Assembly (NCBI GenBank): GCA_036872755.1
Contig: JAVHNS010000004.1
Span: forward strand, 2,418,001-2,482,000
Direction of reading: 5' to 3'
From: Orbilia blumenaviensis
Lineage: Eukaryota > Ascomycota > Orbiliomycetes > Orbiliales > Orbiliaceae
Length of the DNA: 64,000 nt
Below are positions 1-12,808 of the stretch, in pieces (within the stretch, counting starts at the first letter, position 1; each line of letters opens with the position of its first letter). The notes below the pieces were generated by a model. That model was not told the DNA's origin, made no database searches, and saw only the letters and a program-made list of their open reading frames with translations. Position numbers and translations under genes: made by a program.

Positions 1-200
1 GCTACCCAGGAAAGCTACAAGCTTAAATGTTGAGACTGGCAAGCTTGGGAAACCCCACCAATTGCATGGTTGACCATATAAAATCCAACAAGTATCACTA
101 ACGGCTCTCCGCTTCGAACTCCCTCCTCTTGTCGTCGCCGCCGCCGTCGCCTTTATCAGCATCACCCAGCTTGCACGCCATACGGGTATAATTGTTAATA

Positions 201-1245
201 ATGTCTCCAAAGCCAATTATTGCGCCTTCGATCCTAGCCTCTGACTTTGGCAAGCTAGCCTCAGAATGCCAACGCATCATCGGCCATGGAGCCGATTGGC
301 TTCATATCGATATCATGGATGGCCACTTTGTGCCTAACATCACCATTGGAGCTCCCGTAGTCACCTGCATCCGTCCTGCGATTGAGAAAACGGCGGATGG
401 GAAGGGTATATTCGATTGTCACATGATGGTTGCGAAGGTTGTTTTTTCCCTTCTCAGTGTCACATGATACATCGTATTCTAGCACGGGTATATCCGGGGT
501 AATTTACAGTACCCGGTTATATCTTCAAATTCAAAAAGCATTATCTCTCCTCCTGCTGCTCTTCTTCTTCTTCTTCTTCTTTCTTTTCTTGGGGCAACAT
601 TAGTGGATAGCATATCTGATAGCTCAGTTCGTGAGGGTTACTGACAGCGACGATTTTTCTCCCTCGTAGCCAGAACAATGGATCTCGGACTTCGCGAAGG
701 CTGGTGGCGACCTCTACTGCTTCCACTACGAGGCTACCGAAACCCCCCGCGAATGCATCAAGCTCGTCCACGATAGCGGAATGAAGGCTGGAATCGCAAT
801 TAAGCCAGATACACCCGTAGACGTTCTATATTCTATCCTGGACGACACGAGCGACCCAAGCTACTATCCTGATGTACGTCACTGCAGAACCTGGCGAATT
901 TCTCTTTTTTTTGTCTTTCATTTTTTGGGGCAGCTCATAATAACAAATAAATAAATTTAGATGGTTTTAGTGATGACCGTGGAACCCGGTTTCGGCGGCC
1001 AAAAGTTCCAAGAGAGGTGTATGCCTAAGGTCGCTGCCCTTCGTGATAAATACCCAGAGCTGGATATTGAAGTCGACGGAGGACTGGGACCGAGCACGAT
1101 TGATGTTGCTGCCGAAGCTGGTGCCAACGTCATTGTAGCGGGAACTGCGGTTTTCGGGGCACCAGACCCCAAGCAAGTCATTACAATTCTGAAGGAAACT
1201 GTGCAGAAGAACGTGGAACTATGGAGGGCCAGGAGTAAGGTTTAA
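201..1245 (+). CDS. RPE1: Ribulose-phosphate 3-epimerase
   Basis: Cytosolic pentose phosphate pathway enzyme that interconverts D-ribulose 5-phosphate and D-xylulose 5-phosphate. Exons 201-437, 670-873 and 961-1245 join in frame to 241 residues, a normal length for the family. Visible motifs: [11 protein letters not shown] (first strand), the signature [16 protein letters not shown] with its metal and catalytic residues, FHYEAT at the start of exon 2, [13 protein letters not shown], and the phosphate-binding [10 protein letters not shown] in exon 3. The ATG at 201 directly precedes the conserved N-terminus and is the only sensible start. Intron 1 has the weak donor GTTGTT and intron 2 the standard GTACGT; both end in TAG. 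About 200 bases of upstream sequence are present. It converges with the Rad53 kinase gene, leaving about 1 kb between the stops. Family assignment is secure. Confidence 0.96.
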
Positions 1246-2297
1246 ATAAACGGTAAATGTTATACCTGCAGCTGTATCTGGCAGTACATACCGTTCATAT
1301 GGCCGCTGGCTGCCAGATGCCTATATATTTCGGGTATCTTCGGGACTATTCATAGCTTATCTGGGTTTCTGGTTTTCCAGACCGTTGTATACCAGAAAAT
1401 CCATCGAATCGAAGGAATAAATTCATGATATGATCATAAAAGAAAAGGCCTGAGGGACAGTATGCCCACAGTAGTGCACAGGCGTAAAAGGTAGACGGCT
1501 TGTAGTAATGACTTTAATTGTTACAAAAATAGAGAAAGTCTATGGGAGTGAGATTCTTCACTCGGTCTAAAGTATCCTCTCGTCCCTCAAAAATACCAGG
1601 ACATCCTCAAGAACACCAATGATTAGGACTGGGAAGGATAGGGAAGATAAAAAAAAAAAATGAAAGAAGTCGATAGATGAAAGGGAAAAAGAAGCAGACA
1701 GATAAAAGAGAACCAGCTCACGACCTAGAAAAATCAAGCAATGCGTACATAGGTTGGTATATAGAGGAGAAAGAAGATCGTTATTTCAGACGGGATCTGT
1801 TAGGATTGCACATTAAATGAAAATCGTCAAGTAAGGATGAAAGAAATTATGAGAATTCTTTACAAGCGTAGAGGAGGCTGCCGAGGGGGAGAAGAAGCAC
1901 TAGCCTAAGAAGGCGCGAAAAAAAGGACAACGACAGAGCTGCAGAGGAGGGGATTCTTTTATTAAAAAAAAAAAAAAAAAAAAAAAACTCCCCGATAAGA
2001 GAGTGGATACAAATGCCGCAGAAAACACAATGCTGTACAGGAGAAACTGGCAGAGCTGGGGAACACAAGAGCGATTTATCTTAAAATTCCGAACGAAGAC
2101 AAAGAAGACGCCATCATGGTGATTGTGAGTGATATGATTGAACAGAGGTTAAGAGCAAAACAGTAGAATATTAATACAAGGAGGTTGGGATGCAGAAAGA
2201 GAATAAAGGTTATCGACTTCGTTAACATTAGTGGGAATCTGTGTGTTTTGGAGGGAACAAAATCTGGCAACGGAATTTAGTTTGGATGAGGTCCTGA
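1246..2297. other. Intergenic between convergent RPE1 and RAD53 genes
   Basis: No gene seen. This holds the 3' flanks of both neighbours and a 24-base poly-A run at 1964-1987, with purine-rich sequence around 1640-1960. Confidence 0.6.
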
Positions 2298-5200
2298 TTA
2301 GATATCAGGCATATGTTGATCATGAAATGGCATATTTTCTTTTCTCGTCTGCTGCTGTTGATATCTGAACTGCTGAGTCAAGCTATTGGTGGGTTGCGTC
2401 ATGCCAGTGAGCTTAGCCTGCTTCGCAAGGGCAGCCTGGTGAGCCATCAGTGCATCATAATCTCTCTCATACCTCAGGTCCTGCGCAGTTCTTCCATGAT
2501 CGCCAACCATCAGATCGACCCGAAAGCCAAGGAACTCGTTTTTGTCTCTAAAAACAATGATGTCATCCTGGTCGAAGACCCGAAAAAAGCCGTTCTTGTA
2601 AAGCTTTCGTCCGTGAAGAATGATACCATTGATACCAAGCACTTTGATCCAGGCTTTCATTTCAGGGTGCGGGGTGAAAGATTCTTCATTTTCCGCAGAG
2701 TTGGCCAGCGCCTCGATGTTATCCTCATGAGCTAGAAGAAGAATAAAATGATGTTTTGAGACACGAGTGTCGGAAACGAAACAGACACAGGCAGATGAGC
2801 GGCCGTAGCGGACATGTTGTTCGACGAGATTGATGGGTTCGTGTGGAATTGAACGGGGAAGAGGGTTGAGGCGGCCCCAGATGGTCTTCGGACGGGAAAT
2901 ATCTAGCTGGTGGGAGGATGAGAGATAGGCATCAATCTCGGGTTCCTGTTGAATTCCATCATGCTCGATGTCGCTTTCGTGAACATATTCGCGTCCAATG
3001 GTCAAGGAGTCGTTTTTGGTCATTGCAACTTCTTGGATAGGCACGTCGTGGTTGCCATTACTGCCTTCGGAATCGATGATCGACATTTTGTTTTCGAGGG
3101 GAAGTCTAGAGAGGTAGGTGGGGATATCGTGAGGGGATGATTTTCTTCTCATGCTGGGGGAGGTGCCTCGTTTCGTGACTCTATCATCTGTCGTCAACCT
3201 CCCCGAGCCCTTCCTGTGTAAGATAGACTCTGAGGCGATAGAAGCAACATTTAGGTTGCCAACCATAGTGCGCATACCTGCGAGGCTTCTACCGTCTGGT
3301 CCAGGAGTTCGTCGTCGCGGGATCGTCATCGAGCGATCCGAGATTGGTGTTTTAGCCAGTCCAACAAATGAATCGTATCCACCTTCAGACGAAACCATCG
3401 AATCCGCGACACGCCCGACTTGCAACCCATAGAACTGAGATTCCTCATCACTGGCCTCCATCTCAGAGACACGAGATCGGCCAAAAACCCCGCTTTCCTC
3501 ATAGGCATTATCAGGGCTGCTGATTTCTGCTTCGTCCTCCTGAAGTTGGTTGTCTGGGTACTCTCTCAACCCCGCGATATCGGAGTTGACGTCTGAGCCT
3601 TCAAAAGATTCATCTTCTTCTGGAGGGCCCAGGAGGCTGTTATCAAGAACGCGGGGGCGTAGGGGCGGAACGACGGTTTTATCGAGCGAGTCTGCATTTT
3701 GGACCTGCCGGAGTTGTGAAGAGGGGACAGCTATACGTTCGCGTTCGCGTTCAATTCTGCGAGCTTGCTCTTGTGATCCTTCTATTTCCACATCGCCCTC
3801 GTCATCGTGAACCTGCTGAACTCGTGTCCCCACTAGGTCACGGACGTCAACTTCCGATTGTCGCCCTGGGTCTTGTTGCTCTAACCGGCCTTTGACCTCT
3901 TCCCAGACCTTGATCTGTTGTGAAAGTGCCTCCTCTTCGTCTTCATCAATATATGGTGGCATAGCCCCTTGGCTACAGTCTTCTTCAGACGTACCATCAT
4001 CTAGCCAGGGGTGTCGTAGAGCCTCTTTCTCGTTTAATCGTTTCGTAGGATCGGTAATGAGGAACTTTTTGACAAGATCGATTGCTACCTCCGATATGCC
4101 ACACTTTGAGAGCTTACCAACGTCCCAGCGGCCTGCACAAATCTTTTGCTGGATCTCATCCTGATTAGATCCAGAAAAGGGCGGGTCACCAGTAAGGAGT
4201 GTGTAAATAACGCATCCTAACGACCACATGTCACAAACGTGGCTATAGCGCCGGTTTTCCTTGTGACTGCCAGGAAAACTGTCAGATCTCTATTTCAGAA
4301 TGAATCAGTTCTCGACATGAAACTTACTATTTTATATTCCTAGTAACTGGGTTCTGAACCCCTACTACCGTGGGAAAGACCTCTGGGGCAAGATAGAGCA
4401 TTGTACCGCAGAATGTTTTATTGAAATCTTGATCTTCCTTAATCATTTTAGCAAGACCAAAATCGCTGAGTTTTACAACTAGTGGGTCTTGGCTTTTGAT
4501 AAGGATATTGTCAGGCTTGATATCACGATGTGAAATATTTAACCCGTGAATGAAGACCAGGGCATTGTTGACTTGCTGGGTAACAATTCGGGTAAGGTCT
4601 TCTGGCATTGGGCCACGGCTTTTAACGTAATCACTAAGATCGCCAAAGCCGACATACTCCATTCGAATGTACAGTTGGCGAGGCATCTCCCGGTACTCTT
4701 CGTAGTGGATGATGTTTGGCTACGCATCGTTAGTTTTCAAGACTCCGGTGTTATGAGTTGGGGATTCCAGAATAGTTTACGGAGCAACTTACATGCTTCA
4801 GTTGCTCCATAATCTCAACCTCCTTTAAAACACCAAGAAACCTCGCCTTCCCATTCTTTCTTCCACATTCCTCTTGTGGGCCAAATACCCGCTTGTGGAT
4901 TATCTTAACGGCATATAAACTGCCTGTCGATTTCTGGGTAAGTTTCCTAACGATAGCGAAGGCGCCTTTACCGATGATATCTCCAACTTCGTAGATGCCG
5001 TTCTCTCCAGTCCAACCATCCGGGAAAGGGTACTGCTCCGATGTTGCGTCTGTACCATGACCTTGGCCAGCTTGAGGCCGGCGGCCAGGCGGCAACATCC
5101 CTCCTGCTTGTCGATTGGTACCTCGGATTTGCTCCCAGGCTTTTGGGCTTGTACTTTTCAAATCAACGATGAACTTCAACTCATCCTCGACGGGCCCAAG

Positions 5201-5710
5201 GGCTAGAAGAATTTGCGAACTATTGGTCAAGATTCTCCGACGAGTGCTGGATGCATGCGCTTGATGACGGTTAGCAACTGCCCTTGGCGACTGGAGGCAT
5301 ACATTATCAACCCATGTGCCATTTGTCGAGCAGTCTTCGAGCATGATGACGCCGTCGTCGGTAGTAAAAATACGGAAATGGACATTGCTGACTCTTCGCG
5401 AACTCGATTGCTGCCCAAGCGCAACATCACATTTGACCGGATTACGGCCAAATGTGTAACCTGCTTCGGCATTCTTCGGGGGCACTGAGCTGGAAAGACA
5501 AATGTAGCCAGGTAGGCTAGACTCCACGTGGTTTCGGACATAAGCGGGATATCTACGGGCTAGGTAGCCGACGGCGATGTTGGCGGCTGGCGATGCGGGG
5601 TGTAGTATTAGGAGAATTGATGGATCTGGGGCGGATTTTTGGCGCTCTGGCTGCTGTTGCTGGGTGGCAGGCTGGGTTGATGGTTGTGTAGCCTCAACCT
5701 CGTCGTCCAT
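2298..5710 (-). CDS. RAD53: Rad53/Chk2-type checkpoint serine/threonine kinase with two FHA domains
   Basis: DNA damage and replication checkpoint effector kinase, expected in the nucleus and activated by ATM/ATR-type kinases. Exons 5710-4793, 4719-4328 and 4266-2298 (reading down the minus strand) join to 1,092 residues. The N-terminus has a TQ cluster (EATQPSTQPATQQ), the typical phosphorylation platform. FHA1 follows (FGRNPVKCDVAL, RRVSNVHF, NGTWVDN). The kinase domain shows the P-loop IIGKGAFAIV, YAVKIIHK, catalytic HRDIKPDN, SDFGLAK and YLAPEVF; exon 3 restores RRYSHVCDMWSLGCV. A second FHA domain near the C-terminus (VRYGRSSACVC, TRVSKHHF, NGIILHGRKLYKNG) gives the FHA-kinase-FHA order of yeast Rad53. 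A long acidic linker with SQ sites lies between kinase and FHA2. The 1,092-residue length is longer than yeast Rad53 because of that linker. Start: ATG at 5710, ahead of the TQ cluster. Confidence 0.93.
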
Positions 5711-8700
5711 AGTTACAAAGAAGGTGACCGGCCGGATTGGTCTATCAGTTCTGCTTCAAATGTTAAAGGAAAAAGAAGGTGCGATGTTTTTGAGCTGATA
5801 ATGGTGAGATCAATTGAGAAACGTGTAAGGAGGATGAAGAAATGGTTTGATTCCGGGGGTTGACTGGATAATTATATAAGGTGGTCTACTAAGGTAGCCT
5901 CTCTAGAAATCTGTAGACGTCTCTATTGATGACCCCTGTGCGATGAAAATGTCCTAAGAGTGGGTTATCTGGTATCTGATGCGACGGGCTTCAAATACTG
6001 CGATACGATCTTGGCGCTCAAGTTGGCCGATTGGGTCTCCAATTATATGAACTTATTACTCATATATTGCGTAACTGGTGATGGAATTGGTGGGTGGGTA
6101 TAACGCTCGAGATATATGGGAAGGATGACGGTGAGAGCGATTTAAATCTGCAGGTGGAAATGTATAATCTATCCGCACACGGGTCAAGTGTAAGCCGTCT
6201 GGTCCATCTATATCTTGCGCACTAAAATAGTACGGTTTCTGCGATTATATATCGATTGCGTATGCATAAGCACCATAGACACAGTAAATAATAACTAGAG
6301 TCAGTGCAGATAGGCAAATTTGAGAAGATAGAAGGCGACAGAGGCGCCGAGTGCTCTGCGATCCTTCGACAAGGCTACGGATAACGGTGGAGGAGAGATG
6401 CGGGACAAGAAACGTAGATGGTGGGCGGATACACGAGAGTCAGAGGCAGGAAAACGTGATAGAAGGTCAGAGAACACTAGCGGAAAGGCTTCGAAAAAGT
6501 ACGAAGGATACGATTTTGAACCTACATATCTAGGCTGGTGGGTGGATGTGCCAGGAAGATCGATGGATCCTGCTTCCAATGGGTAGAACAATAAGATATT
6601 TTCTGCCCCTAGCGTCGGTCAAGAAATTCCCGCCGACAAGGGGAAAGGATTAGGAGGGATTCTTGTGTCTAGCCTTGCTCGGAGGGTCAAATTGACCAAA
6701 AGCCGAGGGGAAAAAAGTTGAATGTCGCGCGGGACGCGTAAAGAGCCTCGAAGCCCACGAGTTCACGTGGACAAACCCCTCCCTATTCTCTGAAGAGGAG
6801 AAGGTGGGCTGGACGTTTGGGGGGGCTAGCCCGTGATTCGAGGCAACTTCTTCCTTTTTTTGATGTTGGTCAGGAATTCGCAACCTGTTGGCGGGCAAAA
6901 ACCCTCGAGTTCGGTTATTAGAAATTGCTTAATTCCCGAGCTTACGGATGTTGTCGACGTAAAATCGAGTCATACACCAGACCTCATGACGGTGACAATA
7001 GCGCGGCTGGTTTCTTGACTGACGAAGTTGAGAGTTTAATGGATGTGGAGACTATGCAGAGGTGTCGACTCGATAGGTCATGACAGTAAACAGTGATTGT
7101 TTAGCTTCCGCATACATAACAACGATGGATTATTTTGATGTTGGATGGTACCAAGAGAAACATCCGACCTCATTAGCTAAGACAAGCTGGGAGCTTTTGC
7201 TAAAGAGAATAGCGAAACTGGGACCAGTTCGGGGTTAGTGCTCCAGACATTAGAAGCTAGTGGAAGATATCTGTGAGAACCCCTGCTCGGAATGGGGGAC
7301 CATGATTGGGCAGTTTTCTTTTCAAGATGCCAAAGCTTTGCTGCAGTCCCTTGCCGGGACTCGGGGATGAGGTTCCAGAGAACATGCCTGCTTGATGATG
7401 ATGGGGAATTCCGCGCCAAGAAGCAACCTGAAAAACTACACGTTTGTGTCCATTTTATTCTTCAGACCCCGTTTGGACACATGGTTTTCACGGATCTTGT
7501 CAGCTTCAGTTTAGCTACCGGGTTTTGTGCCTGAAGTTAGGCTTCAGGCGCTGAAATCTGAACCGTGAGCGGGATGCAACGCCCCCAAGTTCCATCTCAA
7601 CTCATGATGCGACTTTTTGTCGAGATGGTGGTGTGGGGACCTCCCAAATTGATCCGGATATGCAACCACTCCCCATCTGCGCGGGTGCGGGAGAAAAGCC
7701 TAGATTTTTGGTAGCTGATTCCCGTTGTTTGAGATTTTATCTGATAGCTTTGCATGCATCGGTTTGGTGAAAGCCACTATGCCCAGGAATGGGTAGATGA
7801 GAAACATGTCGGTCATGACCATGTAGTTGATTTTCTGGTGTATGAGTAGACGGTTAGAAGTACCCGTGAAAAGGGAATATTCCTATCCACTGGCTAGGAT
7901 TGTTTAGGCCGCATCACGAATGAGCCCTCGAGCGTGGGCCTGGAATTTGCATCACTATCGATTGGAAGCAGAAGTATAAGTATGGAACCTAGCTCAGGCC
8001 TACGGGAATGTGCCGAAGCTGACTTGATGGTAGATGAAAAAGACAATGCTCATCTTGCATGGGAAAAACACCGTCGGAAGCGGCAGCGGGCATCAGTATG
8101 AATCGGGATCATGAAAAGGAAGCATTGACGGGCCGGAAGTTCGAGACTGTATTAGCTGTGGCGATTGTGATCAACATTGCAATCTGATTGATGATTTGTA
8201 GCTATCGTGATATCATCGATAACAGGGTTGAATCCAGGCAAGGGGGTTTGTGCACCTGATACCACAACACACGCCAGAATGTATCTCAAGATACTTCTCC
8301 GCCAGCAGGCCTTGGCCGGCCCACGTATTTTCCTAGTGGTGGATTGAAAGTAAAACACCATCGTCCTAACGACGGGCGCAGTTACACGAAAGGTCGATAG
8401 CTTTGTGTACATACGTGTACCACAGTCAATCTCAATCTAACACGCATGCATATGTCTCTATCCTGACGATGTGCTGATACCGAAACAGACCAGTACTGGT
8501 ATCGTTTCTACTACTACTAATATAGCTAATAATATCATATCACAACATGTCGGTCAGAGTTTTCACGATCGATATCACAGCCAGATGCAGCAATCAGAAA
8601 CCCCACTCAAAATAAGAAATGAAAGCCAATTTGCTGGCCCGGAACCAAACGGCCGGGTTCATGGGTCCGTACAGCAGGCCCGCTTGGCATGTCTGGGTTT

Positions 8701-9589
8701 AGATCCTTTCATTTGCTGGCCAAAACGCAAGGGAAAGAAAAAAAAACAACCTGGGAATAGAGGACAGTTTGCAGGGCCAGGGCGTCGTTTTAAGATTGCA
8801 AATGTGATCTGAAGTAGAACCTACGGAGGTACATACTGAGCTGTCGGTGTCGACACTATCAGCTCAAAATCCTTAGGAATCCCCGGTTGCAAATCTGGCT
8901 CTACTATAGCACAGTCCAGAACTCAAACATCATCTGAAGAGGGCGGCCATCCATGCCGTTGATAAGCATGGGCAACTATGTTCTAGGGCTATTTTTCGAC
9001 TGGCGGGTAAATTGCTTGTTGGATACCAGCCAACACAGGCGTTTTGATATCATCTTCCGTTTTCCTGTGGTCGAGAAGCTGAGGACTTGACAGCGGGTAT
9101 CCAGCATGCTAAAATTACGTTGAAGGTACATTCAAGGTGGAGTCGACGAGAGAATGTTGGCTGCTCCCAGCCTAATCATACCATATTCATCTCGTCGACT
9201 AACACTAACATGGCAGTAGTAACAGTCGACGTCGTTGCGTCTACGGCAAAGATTGACCAAAATCCAACAGCCTTCTGGGGTGGAGGGGGAGGACTGGCCG
9301 TTCTGAGCGGTAGTTTTCTTTTATTTTTTTGCCATTCGCTCGCTACCAACCAGTGAGCAGGTATCTGCGGGCCTATTAACCTCATGCAACTGCATGGAGG
9401 TTTTCTTTCGCTAAGGGCCCAGTCAGGATCCACCCATCCACTCATGGCTGGCTGGTTTTCTGGGCTTTTGCTTTGCAAGGCCTTGTAACGCTGGGGGTGG
9501 GAGAAAAACACCGTTCGATCGCAATGCAGTGTGGGAGGAGGCTCGACGCACGTCTCTCCACACCCACACCAACAGGATCGTTCATCCCC
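5711..9589. other. Gene-free interval upstream of RAD53
   Basis: Nearly 3.9 kb with only short, low-quality open frames. The first few hundred bases must hold the RAD53 promoter. I see no repeat, RNA gene or recognisable protein in the rest. Confidence 0.5.
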
Positions 9590-11233
9590 AATATAATTTT
9601 CTGACTTTCTTTCCCTCGTCGACCCCCCCCTTCCTTCCCTCTCTCTTCTTCCAGCCCTCCTCACACCGGAATTATACCTCATTGCAGTTTGTTGATACCC
9701 TTTCTCCTTTTCTCTCTCCTCTTCATCGTCTCCTCAGGCCTCTTTATCCTCTCCCTCTTTCTCATTCCTTCAAGCTTGCAAGATAGTTTTCTATATCGTC
9801 ATCCCTCTTGTTCATATTCGGCTTCTTCCCTTGGTCTTATATATCAGCCTCTTTGTCACTATACGAGGCAGTTTTCATACTCTTGATCCTTTTACCTTTC
9901 CTGTCATCGATACCCTCTAGATATAGATTTCCTGTGTCTACTCGTTCAGAAGTGAAAATATTTCCCGCTTCGCTGTTTGTGACCAGTGAACATTTTTCCC
10001 CTGTTGTGTGCACGATCAGATCACATTCGTCGCAGTCTCCGTTTTGAGGCGGCCACATCATACCAGACCCAGACCAACATTTACGCTTACGACGGTGCAA
10101 AGGGGGTAAGAATAGGTCTTAGACCGGGCTGCCCTTGGGAACCCATACTTAGTGCTTCGGCTGCAAGAGAAAGAAAAAAGTTGTTCCATTCCGGAAGGCT
10201 AAGAAGGCAAACAATCTCCGGACCCCAGTCTTCCGTTGTGTCCGTCGTCTTTGATCGGGGCTTTTAGACAGGGGCCTCCTCACACTTGGCCTGCTACCTG
10301 CAAACCTGCTCTGGGACGAAGCCAAGCAGACCAGGGCTGTTGTTTTTCTCTGGCTTTCGCTCACACTTCATCCAAAATTTGCTGGCGGCGCAGTGTCAGT
10401 GTCAGTGTCACCATCATCCTGTCTTTTTCTTCCTCCTACCTCCCATTCCCTTTCACTCTGTCAACAATCACCACTACCACCAGTTCTGTCTATCTGCCTG
10501 TGTCTGTCTGGCATACGTACATACCGTCACCATACCCAGCCTGTACTATCGTTTCTTTGACTAGCATAACGATGTGCATGGTGTGAATAGTGTGTTCGCC
10601 ACTGCTATCCTATCCCGTCCTGTCCTGTCCTGTTCTGCCCCATCCTGTCCTGACCTCTCTATCCCTTATCAGCTGTCGATACTGTATTAATTCCTGCTGC
10701 TACTGCTTGCTGTTGTTGTTGTTACTACTGTTTGCGTCAACGTCGCTTATAAATCTCCCTAATAAAAACTAACCGCCAGCTGTCGACGTCGACACAACAC
10801 ATTTGTCTGTTGCTGCAACTCTCGCCGCCTTCTTCCATCAGCTTCCACGACAACAACACTTCCACCTCACCTCATCTAATATCACCTAACCCCCCCCTCA
10901 CTCCTCCGCCTCTCCAATCTCACTATACTCCCTTGCCCTTTAATGACCGAAACGTTTCCCTTCTAAAAATTTGTCGCTGCCGTCATCACCAAAAGTTCTG
11001 CTTCAGTTCCAGTCCATTCGATATCAATCCCTGTAATACCCTATTAATATCTCGATTTCGCTGGATCCTTGCCAATCACGACTCACCGATCCTACTACCA
11101 TACCGGCAACCACCCGTTTGATCACGGCTAATCGGTCTTTATAATTCACTCATCACATCACCATATACTACGCAGTCCGAGCATCCACAACTCTCCTTTT
11201 CCGGGTCTCACCTTTATCACCCCAAGATACAAG
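9590..11233 (+). promoter_or_regulatory. Long pyrimidine-rich 5' leader/promoter with short upstream ORFs
   Basis: From about 9590 to the ATG at 11234 the + strand is strongly C/T-rich, as in fungal core promoters and leaders, but unusually long. It contains short direct repeats (CAGTGT near 10392-10411; GTCCT near 10617-10635). At least two ATG-initiated upstream ORFs sit inside: 10572-10586 (four codons, stop TGA) and 10943-10966 (seven codons, stop TAA). If the mRNA starts near 9600 these would precede the main start and could limit its translation. The transcript start cannot be read from sequence, and a leader intron is also possible. Confidence 0.5.
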
Positions 11234-12808
11234 ATGCCGAACAAGCATTATCTAAGCGACACTGAAGGCCCAAACTCGTTGCCACCGAAGCGCCATGTTT
11301 CTGCGCCGTCGCGATATAACCCCATGGAGGCGCCACATACTCCAATGTACAGTCCGATCACACAAGCGCCGTCCCCGATATCTCCATCTCGGGACGATGT
11401 CATGATGATTGATAAGCCAGAAGGTCCAGTGTCACCGGTTGACGTCTATGAGACTGCATTGTTGACTCCACAGGAAACAAAAAGGTCGACAGCTTCGCCT
11501 CCTGCCATGTTTCAATCTCCTGTACTATCCCAGCCAGGGAACCTTGATGGCCGACTGGCTGAGTTCGCCCAGAAGCTTCAGCACGTCGCTGATTTCGATC
11601 TGGCTATGGAGGAAGACTCCGATGATGAAATGGCAGATGCCGAGTTCGACAGTCCTGCTAACGTCATGGCCAGATACCTGAGTAGAACAGATCTAAATCC
11701 TGACGTCATTGTTTTGAAGTCTACCATTGAGATGCTGCGAAAAAAGCGCCAACAGTGCTTGACAGACATCTCTACTTTGTCGCGCATGAAAGACACTGCT
11801 CTCAATAGACCTGAGCGCTTTGCTGCTAGAGTCATCGCTGCGTCTCGAGGCGCCCAGAAGACTAGTGTTCATCAAAACAAGCATCATTGGAGATTGGAAG
11901 AAGATGGGTGGGAAGTTCCAGGACCCATCGAAATCCCAAGGGCCCCAGAGGTCGAATGGTCTAAATACGGCGTGCCACCAATGTATAGGAATCCAGAACT
12001 CGTCGCCGCCCAAGCTCAAGCAATGCAGATGTTGCAGCCTACGCAGCCATCGTCAGCCGTTCAAGAAATTATTAACCCTAATTCTAACAGAATGACTACA
12101 AGGGCAACCAATTCTGCGGCACGATCTGCAGCTGCGGCAAAGCCAGCAACACCAGGAGGATTTAATATTCGAACTGGTCTTGATATGGTGACAAGACAGA
12201 AAAAGAGCTCTATGATGGCCTACTCAAACCCATTCATCAACGACTTCAACACCTCTGCCCGTCCTGGTCGCCTCCTATCCGTTGGGTACGCGTCTTAGGA
12301 TACTCGTACCCCCAGCGGAAAAAAGGAACCGGGACGGATTACTGTCCCATACCTAGGGACACCCGATGTTTCTCTGCCTCGAGATAGGGATGAGACAATC
12401 GCTCTTTTGGAAACCTTCCTTGACGTTGAAACGGTGCGAAGAGCTGAAAAGGCTGTGCCGCCAAAAGTCACCTTTCCTAAAAAGGGTATCAACTACAGTC
12501 GAAGCGATCGCGAGATTATGAACCAATTCTCAGATGATAGTATGGATCTCGATACCCCTACTTCGCTGGGGATACGATCTATTGGAAGAAGATACACTTC
12601 ACTCCCCACATACCTTGTCGGAGACGCCTCGCGTTTTGGGAGTTCAAGCTATCTCGAGGGGGAGGATACTCCCCCGTCCACTAGTCGTTCCTCAGCTTCT
12701 ATCATGGTCACTCCGGCTCCGTTTTCCAGACCCCAGCCTCTTCCTGCCCCCGGATTCCTAACCAGAGGACGGGTTCATGAACAGGCCAAGGAACAGAGTA
12801 ACACATAA
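11234..12808 (+). CDS. Uncharacterised SP/TP-rich protein with one in-frame TAG
   Basis: I do not recognise the family. From the ATG at 11234 the frame runs to TAG at 12296-12298, then stays open in the same frame to TAA at 12806-12808, and the sequence after TAG still looks coding (KKEPGRITVPYLGTPDV). Residues 20-100 are rich in SP and TP dipeptides, as in CDK or MAPK substrates. Next come an acidic stretch (MEEDSDDEMADAEF), a probable helix (TIEMLRKKRQQCLTDIS) and a PRAPEVEWSKYG segment; the rest is low complexity and probably disordered. The TAG may be removed by a 30-nt intron (donor at 12286, acceptor CAG at 12315), which would rejoin GG to C in frame and give 514 residues. That intron is very short. 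Other explanations are stop readthrough, a nonsense mutation or a sequence error. The long upstream leader suggests tight control and hence a regulatory role, but that is inference. Confidence 0.7.

Noticed and set aside
9176..9682. 168-codon open frame on the minus strand
   Set aside because: Low complexity, no domain, and lies across the pyrimidine-rich promoter/leader; composition alone explains it.
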